Source: Vibrio barjaei (GTDB taxonomy: Bacteria > Pseudomonadota > Gammaproteobacteria > Enterobacterales > Vibrionaceae). Taken from it: a stretch of DNA of 64,000 nt. The stretch is from positions 1-64,000 of the forward strand of contig NZ_LQXO02000045.1 in the NCBI RefSeq assembly GCF_001639065.2, read 5' to 3'. Position 1 is the first letter of the stretch. The number at the start of each line of letters is the position of its first letter. Shown piece after piece: positions 25,789 through 34,333 of the stretch. Position numbers and translations under genes: made by a program. Under the pieces are notes generated by a model. It was not told where the DNA came from. It saw nothing but the letters and a program-made list of their open reading frames with translations, and ran no database searches.

Positions 25789-26163
25789 TTAACGAGAATG
25801 GATAAACCGGTATTGAAGGTTACTGTCCTGCCATCCGGCTAAGCGTCGACTGTCTGAAAACAAGTAACTTCGAGGCGTGTAACGCGCTCCCCAGCAAGTA
25901 GTTATCAGACACGTGAAAGCCGCAACGACAAGCAGCCACGGCATAACTTCTTTTGAGGCTGACTGTGCTTTGGGAATGGGCACGCGAAACGTTGAGCTGC
26001 GCAGCAACTGGTTATCATTGGCGAGGTCAGGTGTGCGATCCGGAGAGATGACCGTCGCTTGATATTGAGACAAATCCACTTCCATAGCATTAACGATCCC
26101 GCCTAACAGCAGTATCGATAGCAAAGTCGCAATCAGTGGAAAAAGCTCAATGAGTCGCTTCAA
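25789..26163 (-). CDS. Small two-segment membrane protein, unknown function
   Basis: A 124-residue protein. The first hydrophobic segment is LFPLIATLLSILLLGGIVNA and the second is PWLLVVAAFTCLITTCW around residues 74-90. Between them is a polar loop and after them an Arg-rich tail. No family is recognised. The start is uncertain: the frame opens at a TTG without a good ribosome site. It lies 57 bp upstream of the dedA-like gene on the same strand and may share its transcript. Confidence 0.5.
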   Translation of the reverse strand: MKRLIELFPLIATLLSILLLGGIVNAMEVDLSQYQATVISPDRTPDLANDNQLLRSSTFRVPIPKAQSASKEVMPWLLVVAAFTCLITTCWGARYTPRSYLFSDSRRLAGWQDSNLQYRFIHSR

Positions 26164-26442
26164 AGAAAAAGCCCAGTAGTGGAATCTGCTTATATGTACT
26201 GCTATCCATGCTAAAAAGCAATCTTTGTTATCACTAGACTACAATACACCTAGTGAACTGCCTATTTTCGATAGCTTATTTTTCATGAGATCCAATTGCG
26301 TGAAATCTTCGTAGCTGATATTTATCCACTCATTGAAATATGGCATTTCCTGGATATTGCTCTATAACTACGAGTAATGGTTTTGCATGTACTCAATGGC
26401 TGGGCAGTCACACTGTCTCGATCTGGTTTCTAAGGAATCAAT

Positions 26443-26841
26443 ATGAAAAAAATCCCTCTTGCTATCATTACCTCACTCATTCTTTCAACCTCTGCTTTCG
26501 CTGCTCAAAGCACGATTAATCAAGAGGCTATGGAAACGACAACGGGTGGGTTTCAAGGACCTTCAGCGGAAGACTCTTTAAACACGGTTCAGGAAATCAT
26601 GGATGCGGGCTGGTTAACCGACGGTAACAAGGTCACCATCGTGGGCTATTTGGTAAAATCAATGGGTCATGAAGTGTATATGTTTAAAGATGATACCGGT
26701 GAAATGCCGGTAGAAATCGACGCCGACCAATGGGCAGGACAAACCATCACGCCGAAAGACAAAGTAAAGATCTATGGCGAGATTGAAAAAGGCGACAGTG
26801 ATGTTGCTGTAGAGGCGGAATCAATTCGAATTATCAAGTAG
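26443..26841 (+). CDS. YgiW/YdeI-family periplasmic OB-fold stress protein
   Basis: A 132-residue protein. An AFA-A signal peptide ends near residue 20. GGFQGPSAEDSLNTVQEIMD leads into the BOF (bacterial OB-fold) domain, with VTIVGYLVKSMGHEVYMFKD and KVKIYGEIEKGDSDVAVEAE. Homologues protect against peroxide, cadmium, acid and cationic peptides, and the Salmonella VisP member binds peptidoglycan sugar. An AAGGAAT site precedes the ATG. It is monocistronic and followed by a hairpin. Confidence 0.9.
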   Translation: MKKIPLAIITSLILSTSAFAAQSTINQEAMETTTGGFQGPSAEDSLNTVQEIMDAGWLTDGNKVTIVGYLVKSMGHEVYMFKDDTGEMPVEIDADQWAGQTITPKDKVKIYGEIEKGDSDVAVEAESIRIIK

Positions 26842-26874
26842 ACCCATCTTACACAATGAACCTTAATCGTACTC

Positions 26875-26900
26875 AGCGCCGAAATACATCGGCGCTTTAA
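26875..26900 (+). terminator. Hairpin after the YgiW-like gene
   Basis: AGCGCCGA (26875-26882) pairs with TCGGCGCT (26889-26896), followed by a short TTTAAATAAA tail. The T tract is weak, so termination strength is uncertain. Confidence 0.6.
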
Positions 26901-27003
26901 ATAAACCACTTGCTCGACAGCGCACTCCTTATCATCTCTCCTTCTTATCTCGGTACATCTCTGCTCTAATCCACTTATCTCAACCATCAAAGAGAACCGA
27001 ACC

Positions 27004-27720
27004 ATGTTTGAATACAGCCAAAAACTCATTTCTGCACTCGATACACTTTTTAAAGCCAATCAATCTCAGATTATTCAATCTTCTCGGCTTTTTGCTGATG
27101 CTATTGTCGGCGACAACATGATTCACATCCTTGGTACCGGACATTCGCATATGGTGGGCTTGGAAGGCTTTATCCGTGCCGGAGGGCTTGGCAATGTAAA
27201 TGCTATCTTAGATTCAACCGTACTGACCTCAGATGGTGCCTTACGGGGTTCAAAGCTCGAAAAGCTAGAAGGTCTTGCGCAGATCTTATGGGAAGAGCAG
27301 AACATTTCGAGTGGTGACGTCATCATGGTGGTATCAAACTCGGGAAGAAATACGCTACCGGTCGAATTTGCTCAGTTAGCTAAGCAAAAAGGTCACCCTG
27401 TGATCGCTATTACTTCCGTCACCCAATCGTCTCAATACCCGAGCCGCCATAGCTCCGGATTAAAGCTGATGGACATCGCTGATATCGTGCTAGATAACCA
27501 AGTTCCAAGTGGCGATGGTTTATGCGAAATCAACCAACGCGTTACCGGTGCCTTTTCAAGCATCTCAGGTATGGCACTGGTCAATACTATTACCACCGAG
27601 GCGCAAAAGCTTGCACTCGAGAAAGGAGTAGAGCCACTGATTTTCTCAAGTCAGAATGTCGACGGATTTAACAATGATGATGTCTATGCACACTTTAAAG
27701 GGCGCTTAAAGTCCATGTAA
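27004..27720 (+). CDS. SIS-domain protein, UPF0309-like sugar-phosphate binding protein
   Basis: A 238-residue cytosolic protein with a single SIS domain. HILGTGHSHMVGLEGFIRAG and VIMVVSNSGRNTLPVEFAQL carry the phospho-sugar binding loops (SNSGRN). The family includes predicted phosphosugar isomerases and regulators; the reaction is unknown. The gene stands alone. The uhp and kduI loci elsewhere in the window also handle sugar phosphates or uronates but are not linked to it. Confidence 0.85.
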   Translation: MFEYSQKLISALDTLFKANQSQIIQSSRLFADAIVGDNMIHILGTGHSHMVGLEGFIRAGGLGNVNAILDSTVLTSDGALRGSKLEKLEGLAQILWEEQNISSGDVIMVVSNSGRNTLPVEFAQLAKQKGHPVIAITSVTQSSQYPSRHSSGLKLMDIADIVLDNQVPSGDGLCEINQRVTGAFSSISGMALVNTITTEAQKLALEKGVEPLIFSSQNVDGFNNDDVYAHFKGRLKSM

Positions 27721-27910
27721 TCCTGCGTCACCTTGCCTATTTTGTCAAGTTGAAACCACCTTACTGATACATTCAAACCACTGATGGAAAACAATAAATT
27801 ACAAGACTTGACGATATAGTTATGTAAAATGACCGCACCTATATAAAAAGTTAGCACCAAGACTAACTCGCCTTAGGTATATCAGAATAACAATATAAAA
27901 AGGTATCAGT

Positions 27911-28276
27911 ATGAATCGAATTATTCATGTGCCCGCTCACTTTTGTGAAGTCGGCAAGCATGAAGCTGTCGACTATAGTGACACGCCTGTTTGGACTAAA
28001 ACGGGTTACTCTAAGTCTGTCATTGACAGCGTTCGCCTCACAGAAGATCTTCAAAAAGCCGTAGAAACTCTTAACCACGATGGCTATGAAGTGATTTCGA
28101 TTACACCCATTACCAGTGGTGACTATGATTTTAAAGCGTTACTGGAACCGGGAGGACGTGGTGATAGCGGGTATGGCGGCTACGGTTATGGCTATGGCTT
28201 TAGCTATACCCAAGGGCTTATCGTCACCGCAAAACGTATTTCAAGTAATCAAGCATCAACGCCCAAACCTTACTAA
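27911..28276 (+). CDS. Hypothetical protein with a Gly/Tyr-rich segment
   Basis: A 121-residue protein. The N-terminal 80 residues look globular (DLQKAVETLNHDGYEVISIT). Residues about 85-103 are a low-complexity Gly/Tyr stretch (GYGGYGYGYGFSYT), followed by GLIVTAKR. No signal peptide was seen. The ATG follows AAAGGTATC and a terminator comes after. The EVISITPITSGDY region, in which the frame continues as a strand before the Gly/Tyr run, suggests a small beta-containing fold. No family recognised. Confidence 0.65.
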   Translation: MNRIIHVPAHFCEVGKHEAVDYSDTPVWTKTGYSKSVIDSVRLTEDLQKAVETLNHDGYEVISITPITSGDYDFKALLEPGGRGDSGYGGYGYGYGFSYTQGLIVTAKRISSNQASTPKPY

Positions 28277-28291
28277 TCATCTCAACTAGGT

Positions 28292-28325
28292 AAAAGCAGC
28301 CTCTCATTATCGTAGGCTGTTTTGC
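28292..28325 (+). terminator. Intrinsic terminator
   Basis: CAGCCT (28297-28302) and AGGCTG (28314-28319) form the stem, followed by TTTT. It closes the Gly/Tyr-rich protein gene. Confidence 0.75.
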
Positions 28326-28470
28326 TCACTCGCTACCAGGCACGTCGCATTGAGTGTTTCTACTTCCACTCTGTACTAGTCAATACTCACTCAGTGAGAA
28401 ACTGGATTTTTAAAGCACGCAAGTTATCAGATACTTAGCCTCGTATATTCCATGTTATGAGTAAAACTTG

Positions 28471-29556
28471 GTGAAGAAAGCGCTTCTTATTTCGGTACTG
28501 CTGTTATTTGGCTGTGCTAACCACACGAATCCCCCTGGATCTTCCACATCATCGAACACCCAAAAACAAGTCATCAATCAACTTTTAAATTACGTGGCAG
28601 GTCAAGCCAAAGAAAAATGGGGAGAGGATGAGTTTGTTCAGGCAGGTAAGCATCGCTACGTGAAATACCTAGACGGCTACCGAACACGAGCGCATATCGA
28701 TTTTGACCGCGGGAAAATTTACGTCTCCACGCTGTCTCAAAGTCACCCAAAACAACATCTGCAAAAAGCCATTGTACAAACGCTGCTGATGCCAGCCGAT
28801 CCAGAACATGCAGAGCTGTTTTCCGACAAAGAAGTGGTTCTAAATGGAATACCTTTTCTGCTTGGCCAAGTACTCGACCATGATGGCAAGCCGATTGAAT
28901 GGCAGTGGCGAGCCAATCGTTACGCCAAACATTTGATCGCTACCCAGCTGCAAACCAAGCCAATTAAAAATGGCAACGCTTACTATGTCGAGATCTCGAT
29001 GACGGACGATCACTTACAGCAGCGCGAGTATCAATACGCGGAACTGATCCAAAGCGCCGCAAAACGTTACGGCTTGTCTGAAGATCTCCTTTACTCGATC
29101 ATAAAAACCGAAAGTAGCTTTAACCCATACGCGGTGAGTCACGCCGGTGCCTACGGTCTCATGCAGGTTATTCCTAAAACCGCCGGAGCGGATGTGTTCA
29201 ATTTGGTCAAGAACAAACCCGGCATACCCACTAAAGAGTACCTTTTTGATCCTGCAAATAATATTGATACGGGCGCTGCCTATTTTTACATCCTAAAGAA
29301 TCGTTACTTACGCGATGTGAAGCACCCTACTTCTCTGCATTTCAGCATGATTTCGGCCTATAACGGCGGAACTGGTGGGGTACTGGCAACATTTGATAAA
29401 GATAGGAAACGAGCGATGAGCAAATTAAACCAGATGGCACCAAAGCAAGTTTATACCGCTCTCACCACACAACATCCGAAAGACGAAGCGCGGCGCTATT
29501 TGCAAAAAGTTTTGTATTTTCAGAAAGACTTTAATGAGAATGTGTTAACCAAATAA
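28471..29556 (+). CDS. mltC: MltC-family membrane-bound lytic murein transglycosylase
   Basis: A 361-residue outer-membrane lipoprotein; the lipobox is LLFGC near residue 15. Residues about 45-175 match the MltC N-terminal domain (YVKYLDGYRTRAHIDFDRGK). Residues about 195-350 are the SLT domain, with the catalytic Glu in IIKTESSFNPYAVS, then GAYGLMQVIPKTAG and SAYNGGTGGV. It cleaves peptidoglycan to 1,6-anhydromuropeptides. Length matches E. coli MltC (about 360). The usual neighbours mutY and yggX are absent here, so it could be a paralogue. The start may be this GTG or the TTG just before it. Confidence 0.85.
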   Translation: MKKALLISVLLLFGCANHTNPPGSSTSSNTQKQVINQLLNYVAGQAKEKWGEDEFVQAGKHRYVKYLDGYRTRAHIDFDRGKIYVSTLSQSHPKQHLQKAIVQTLLMPADPEHAELFSDKEVVLNGIPFLLGQVLDHDGKPIEWQWRANRYAKHLIATQLQTKPIKNGNAYYVEISMTDDHLQQREYQYAELIQSAAKRYGLSEDLLYSIIKTESSFNPYAVSHAGAYGLMQVIPKTAGADVFNLVKNKPGIPTKEYLFDPANNIDTGAAYFYILKNRYLRDVKHPTSLHFSMISAYNGGTGGVLATFDKDRKRAMSKLNQMAPKQVYTALTTQHPKDEARRYLQKVLYFQKDFNENVLTK

Positions 29557-29728
29557 CGCACTTTCTTACAACATTACTCAGCATGCTCAACAAACGATCA
29601 AAACATTAACAAATCCATATTATTCATATAGTTAAAAGTGAAAAATTAAAGAAAAAGGACACTGATACTTACAATATTTGTGTCCGAATTTTCTAGCAGT
29701 CCGCGACCAGACTGATATGATCATCGCA

Positions 29729-29812
29729 AACCAATGAACCTCCAATTTTAGACATCCTATTTGTTGGTTAATAAGGCCTATCAGACTCAGCATCTAATAG
29801 GCCTTTTAGTTT
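29729..29812 (+). ncRNA. Candidate small RNA, about 80 nt
   Basis: AACCAA (from 29729) can pair with TTGGTT (29763-29768), leaving a pyrimidine-rich loop that contains ACCTCC, complementary to a Shine-Dalgarno core. A strong terminator stem follows. A TATGAT at 29716-29721 could serve as the -10 box; no good -35 is seen. The whole could instead be the 3' end of the mltC transcript. Not a recognised family. Confidence 0.35.
29773..29812 (+). terminator. Strong intrinsic terminator
   Basis: AAGGCCTAT (29773-29781) and ATAGGCCTT (29797-29805) form a 9-bp stem followed by TTAGTTTTT. It ends either the mltC transcript or the candidate small RNA. Confidence 0.85.
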
Positions 29813-29886
29813 TTGAGAGCTAGAATCGTAAGGGTTAATGAGCCACCAAAAACGCCCGTGTCGCTAACTCTCTAGCGATAATGCGA

Positions 29887-31347
29887 TTAACCGCCAATGA
29901 GTGCAGGAATACCAGGCAGTTGACCGACGACCGCCAGCGAACCAACACAAACTACAAATGCCAATCCCGGAATCAGATACTTATCTTTAGCGGATAGTTC
30001 TTTTGCTCTCTCTCTATCACCGATAAAGCCCATGTTATCTAGCAGCATGGTAGTCGCCCATCCAAATACAGGATTTACAAACGCACACGAGAAAATACAG
30101 ATACCAGCACTGAGTGAATCTTTGTGTTTATGAATCATCTGCATCCCTGCTTCAAGTAAAGGCAGGAAGACACCAACAATCAAAGCCACACGAAGTACCG
30201 GTTCCCACATCGCCAGATCCATTGGATAACCTAATACGGACGCTAAGATACACAAGATGCCGGTTAAAAGTGCTCCTCCTGGAATAGGACGTTTAGCGAT
30301 AGCAGCAGGTATCATGTAAGTCCCCCAAGATGAGGCAAGGTTTCCTCCTCCTAATAATGCCCCCACACCTTGACGAATTGACGCACCCATCATGGTATCG
30401 TCAACATTCATCAATACGCCTTTAGCATCTTTGGGATAGTTCAGCTCTTGGAATACTCGGTGGCCAAGATAATCTGGTGACCACATTGCCACCGCTAGCA
30501 AAGCAAAAGGAGTCACAGCAATATAATGTTCTAGCGTAGGCCAGCCTAGTTGCCATCCCGTATCTTCACCCCACCAGTAGAAAGGGCTCAAGTGTGGCAA
30601 ACCAGGCTCTGTCGTAAACGCAAACTCAGCACCCATAATGAACGCTACAATCCCTGCTAATGCCGAGCAGAGAGGAATCGCTAACCAACGTTTATTGACC
30701 TTGGCAAGGTAAGCGTAGACCAGCACGGTAATCCCAATTACGGCAAAAGAGATATAGCCGTGCCCACTACTCGCAGCCCAAGCCTCAGTTTTATTAATCT
30801 GACTAATTAAACCAACCGCACCTAAGTAAATCAGTAACCCTCCCCGAACACCGACTCCGGTGAGCGCCATCAATTTCGACCCTCCTTTAGTGAAGGCGAG
30901 AATCAAACCGAATAGACACACCATAAGACCTAATGCCAACGGATGCCCACCAGCCGCAGCAATGAGGGGAATCAAAGGTATCATTGGTCCATGTGTACCA
31001 GCTAAGTTCGCATTGGGGTTCAGAATGGCCGAGAACAAAATAACAAACAACGCGCCCGCAATTAGAAGTTCATAACGAACATTTTCCGCAACAAACTCAG
31101 GGGATAACCCAAACTGAGCTGCAAATGCGGCTACCATTGCGGTTACCATGACCACTTTACCTATGGTTGCTGCAATAGCAGGTACCCAGTCTTCTATCTC
31201 GACACTGTAATCACGAAAGGGTAAGTGGATCCCCCAACGACGAAAGCTCATGATTCTTAGATCGTGGTCTAAGAACTCTTCCCTGCTTTCAAACTCCTGC
31301 GCTTTTCGGCGCATGTCCCTATAAAACGTCTTACTACTTCCAGACAT
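29887..31347 (-). CDS. DUF3360-family permease (SulP/NCS2-like membrane protein)
   Basis: A 486-residue membrane protein with about 11-12 hydrophobic segments. Landmarks are a charged cytoplasmic start, NPNANLAGTHGPMIPLIPLI, and DDTMMGASIRQGVGALLGGG, a glycine-rich region like that of purine and sulfate permeases. DUF3360 proteins are frequent in Vibrio and Photobacterium and have no assigned substrate. The TTT-rich leader and an AAGGAAAG ribosome site precede the ATG. It is monocistronic, flanked by long non-coding stretches. Confidence 0.8.
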   Translation of the reverse strand: MSGSSKTFYRDMRRKAQEFESREEFLDHDLRIMSFRRWGIHLPFRDYSVEIEDWVPAIAATIGKVVMVTAMVAAFAAQFGLSPEFVAENVRYELLIAGALFVILFSAILNPNANLAGTHGPMIPLIPLIAAAGGHPLALGLMVCLFGLILAFTKGGSKLMALTGVGVRGGLLIYLGAVGLISQINKTEAWAASSGHGYISFAVIGITVLVYAYLAKVNKRWLAIPLCSALAGIVAFIMGAEFAFTTEPGLPHLSPFYWWGEDTGWQLGWPTLEHYIAVTPFALLAVAMWSPDYLGHRVFQELNYPKDAKGVLMNVDDTMMGASIRQGVGALLGGGNLASSWGTYMIPAAIAKRPIPGGALLTGILCILASVLGYPMDLAMWEPVLRVALIVGVFLPLLEAGMQMIHKHKDSLSAGICIFSCAFVNPVFGWATTMLLDNMGFIGDRERAKELSAKDKYLIPGLAFVVCVGSLAVVGQLPGIPALIGG

Positions 31348-31720
31348 ACATCTCTTTCCTTATTGAGCATGAGGTCGCCCAGCTGAAAAATACATTCAAC
31401 TTACGCTTGGTATATCAACCTTCAGTTGATACGAGACGACATCCCAGCCGCTACCTAGCTTCTTCTTTTTGCGCCAGAAGAGTGAATCTACTGTTTGGGT
31501 TCCTCATTGGTGATAGTTAAAAAGCTCAAGCGTTTTAACTGAATCCCTGTAACAACAATGGACAAAATGTAAGCAAAATTTACGACCTGTTTTTTGATTT
31601 GAATTAGCGTGAAGCCACTCTTAAAGCGGTAAGGTAGTGTTTTTGCAGTAGTTGTGACGAAGTGCACAATGAAATACTTTGTGTATCTTGTTGAAATGAA
31701 ACAGATTTAATAGGGAGTAT
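31348..31720. other. 373-bp divergent intergenic region
   Basis: Separates the DUF3360 gene (minus) from the signalling gene at 31721 (plus). No open frame or hairpin of note; promoters for both genes are expected here but were not localised. Confidence 0.5.
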
Positions 31721-34273
31721 ATGAAAATATCGGAGCATGCTAATCGAACCGAAAAGCTGTATGGAATAAGAGCTGAAGATATTCATAAATGGATTGATGG
31801 CTTTTTTGACCACGACCGATTTGAGCACGCATTGAGCAAAGGCCGCGTCGCTAGCAATGACCCCTACGATCACCGACAGTTTCGTCACTGCAAGGAAGCC
31901 TTAGAAGAGGCCTATTCAGAGTTTGAAGGCAAATACAGCCAGCAAACTATCCGAGACGTATTCGAGGCTCATATCCGAGACGATTATGACGGATACCTCC
32001 CTTCAAGAGCCGACTTCAAAAACAACACATTTAAAGCTAAATACCATGAAGCGCGTGAATCAGAAGAGTTACGCGCCGTGCTTAGCGCCAATGAACTCGC
32101 TGAGTACTTTGATGGTTTACACGCAAGTAGACAAGAGAGTAATCGACTCTTTTCACGCTTTAGCTTGCGGATTGTTGCCCCATCTATAGTGGCGCTGGTT
32201 CTGTTTGTATGCGCTACCTTTTTCATGGTTCTGCCGTTTGTGGAAGAGTCGATGATGAATCAAAAACGGCAAATGTTAGAAGAGTTGACATCGTCAGCTG
32301 TTAGCATTGTTGATAGCTATATCGACCTAGAAAAGCGAGATGTCTTAACTTTGGAAGAGGCGCAATCTCGAGCAGCTACAGAAATTGCAGCTATGCGATA
32401 TGGCACTGATAATAAAGACTATTTCTTTATCATTGACCTCCACCCTAACATGATCATGCACCCGTATCGACGAGATTTGACGGGTCAAGATCTCACGAAC
32501 TATCAAGACAAAGATGGTGTCGCTATTTTTGTCGAATTTACTAAGTTAGTAGCCGCTAAGCAGCATGGTTTTCTCGAATATCTCTGGCAGTGGAACGACC
32601 GCACGAATACCACAGCGCCTAAACTGACCTATGTGCAAGGTGTCAGTGACTGGCAATGGATTATCGGAACAGGGGTCTATTTTGACGATGTTCAACAAGG
32701 GATTGATGATCTAAAGCACACATTAATGAAGATTTTTTCGGTCATTTTCTTCGGACTTTTGGTTTGCCTCGGATTTATCTTATCGCAGAGCAAAGTCATC
32801 GAAAACCGCAAAAAAAGAGCTGAGTTAGCACTGCATGAAGCGAAAGACCGCTATAGAGCATTGGTTGAGTCGTCAAACGAAGGTTATATATTGGAAACTG
32901 AGGGTAAGATAGTCTATTCCAATGACTGCTTGCAAAGAATAACCGGATACAGCGAAACGGAATTACAAGATCACTCTATTTGGAGTCGACTCTTTCCTGA
33001 AAGTCCGCAAAATGTGCGCGTCCTCCAACACTTGCTCGCACTGTTTAACAACGCTATAGAACCCAATGAGTTCGAAGCACAACTCCTTACCAAGAGTGGT
33101 AACATCGTCGATATTATCTTCAGCTCATCAAGAATTTTTCTATCTGAAAAACAAGGGCATGTTCTGTCGTTCCGCCCAATCACACGTAAAATCTATGGTG
33201 GAAGCTTTGGACTTATTGAACAGGTTAGTCACTATCAAGAGCTAAGCAGTCAAATCGTCAGAGACATAGAACAGAGTCAATCTCAAGGCCAAACAGTTGA
33301 AGCACTCAATCAACTAGCTGAGCTGATTCGAGAGATGATTCAAACTGGTTCTCGTCCCGATATTTTGCGTCGCACTATTGGCACCGCTTACGACGCAGCT
33401 ATCCGTCGATTTATCGAGTTAACCATTGATGAACTCGGCGAACCACCTGTGCCGTTTTCTTTTATTTCTTTCGGCAGTAATGCACGCCATGATATGACGC
33501 TTTTTTCTGACCAAGACAATGCAATCGTCTTTGAAACGCCAGATACAGCTGACCTAAAAAGCGTGAGACGTTACTTTTTGCATTTGGCGGAAAATGTCTG
33601 TGCCAAGCTCGATCAAGCTGGGTATCGTTATTGTGAAGGGCTCATCATGGCCTCAAATCATCAGTGGTGTCTTAGCCAAGAAGAATGGAATATCAATTTC
33701 GGCCAGTGGATTCAATACGCCACACCCAAGTCGATACTGGAGCTGAACGTCTTTTTTGACATTCGCTCGACCTATGGTGACCAGCGTTTGGTCAATGCTA
33801 TCCAAGATCATATTCAGGTCTTGCTCAAACAACACCCTGATTTCATGTCGGTTTATGCCAAAAACTGTTTAGCACACAAAGTACCTGTCACCCTAACCAA
33901 GCAGATAAAGACTGAGAGGCAGCAAGGACAACTGACACTTAATCTAAAAGAGTGCTTACGACCTATGGAAATTTTCTGCCGGCTGTATGCCCTAAAACAT
34001 GATATTCGAGAGAGCAATACTGTCTATCGACTAAAGCAGTTGGCGGCAAAGCATGAAATTGATGCCCTCACTCTTCGAGAAATGCTCTATGTCTTTGACC
34101 ATATCTGGCAATTGCGCTTCATGAATCAGATTATTGAATACTCAGATCTGCGTAAGATCAACGACCAGATAGTATTACAAGACCTCACACCTTTAGAACA
34201 ACAGCACTTACAAAGCGTTCTTAACCGCATCGCTATCTTCCATCAAAAGGTACAACAGGACTTTCTAAAATAG
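31721..34273 (+). CDS. Membrane sensor with Cache, PAS and DUF294 nucleotidyltransferase domains
   Basis: An 850-residue protein. An N-terminal soluble domain of about 140 residues (EDIHKWIDGFFDHDRFEHAL) is unassigned. TM1 lies near 151-173. A periplasmic Cache-like domain spans about 180-330 (YFFIIDLHPNMIMHPY). TM2 lies near 337-356. A PAS domain spans about 375-490 (LVESSNEGYILETEGKIVYS). A DUF294/GlnD-type nucleotidyltransferase follows, with GSNARHDMTLFSDQDNAI at 585-602 and acidic pair Asp597 and Asp599. A helical DUF294_C region runs to the end. Nucleotidyl transfer driven by a periplasmic ligand is inferred. The ATG follows GGGAG. It lies 60 bp upstream of a GGDEF-EAL gene on the same strand. 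Confidence 0.85.
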   Translation: MKISEHANRTEKLYGIRAEDIHKWIDGFFDHDRFEHALSKGRVASNDPYDHRQFRHCKEALEEAYSEFEGKYSQQTIRDVFEAHIRDDYDGYLPSRADFKNNTFKAKYHEARESEELRAVLSANELAEYFDGLHASRQESNRLFSRFSLRIVAPSIVALVLFVCATFFMVLPFVEESMMNQKRQMLEELTSSAVSIVDSYIDLEKRDVLTLEEAQSRAATEIAAMRYGTDNKDYFFIIDLHPNMIMHPYRRDLTGQDLTNYQDKDGVAIFVEFTKLVAAKQHGFLEYLWQWNDRTNTTAPKLTYVQGVSDWQWIIGTGVYFDDVQQGIDDLKHTLMKIFSVIFFGLLVCLGFILSQSKVIENRKKRAELALHEAKDRYRALVESSNEGYILETEGKIVYSNDCLQRITGYSETELQDHSIWSRLFPESPQNVRVLQHLLALFNNAIEPNEFEAQLLTKSGNIVDIIFSSSRIFLSEKQGHVLSFRPITRKIYGGSFGLIEQVSHYQELSSQIVRDIEQSQSQGQTVEALNQLAELIREMIQTGSRPDILRRTIGTAYDAAIRRFIELTIDELGEPPVPFSFISFGSNARHDMTLFSDQDNAIVFETPDTADLKSVRRYFLHLAENVCAKLDQAGYRYCEGLIMASNHQWCLSQEEWNINFGQWIQYATPKSILELNVFFDIRSTYGDQRLVNAIQDHIQVLLKQHPDFMSVYAKNCLAHKVPVTLTKQIKTERQQGQLTLNLKECLRPMEIFCRLYALKHDIRESNTVYRLKQLAAKHEIDALTLREMLYVFDHIWQLRFMNQIIEYSDLRKINDQIVLQDLTPLEQQHLQSVLNRIAIFHQKVQQDFLK

Positions 34274-34333
34274 CTCAGCGGTTAGTCTGTATATATTTTT
34301 AGCATCTGCTAAATAACCTACTAGACTACCGTT

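Larger units (their letters stand above)
29557..29886. other. 330-bp gene-free region between mltC and a DUF3360 gene
   Basis: No protein-coding frame. The right half has two consecutive inverted repeats ending in a terminator (candidate small RNA, listed separately). The left half is AT-rich. Confidence 0.55.
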
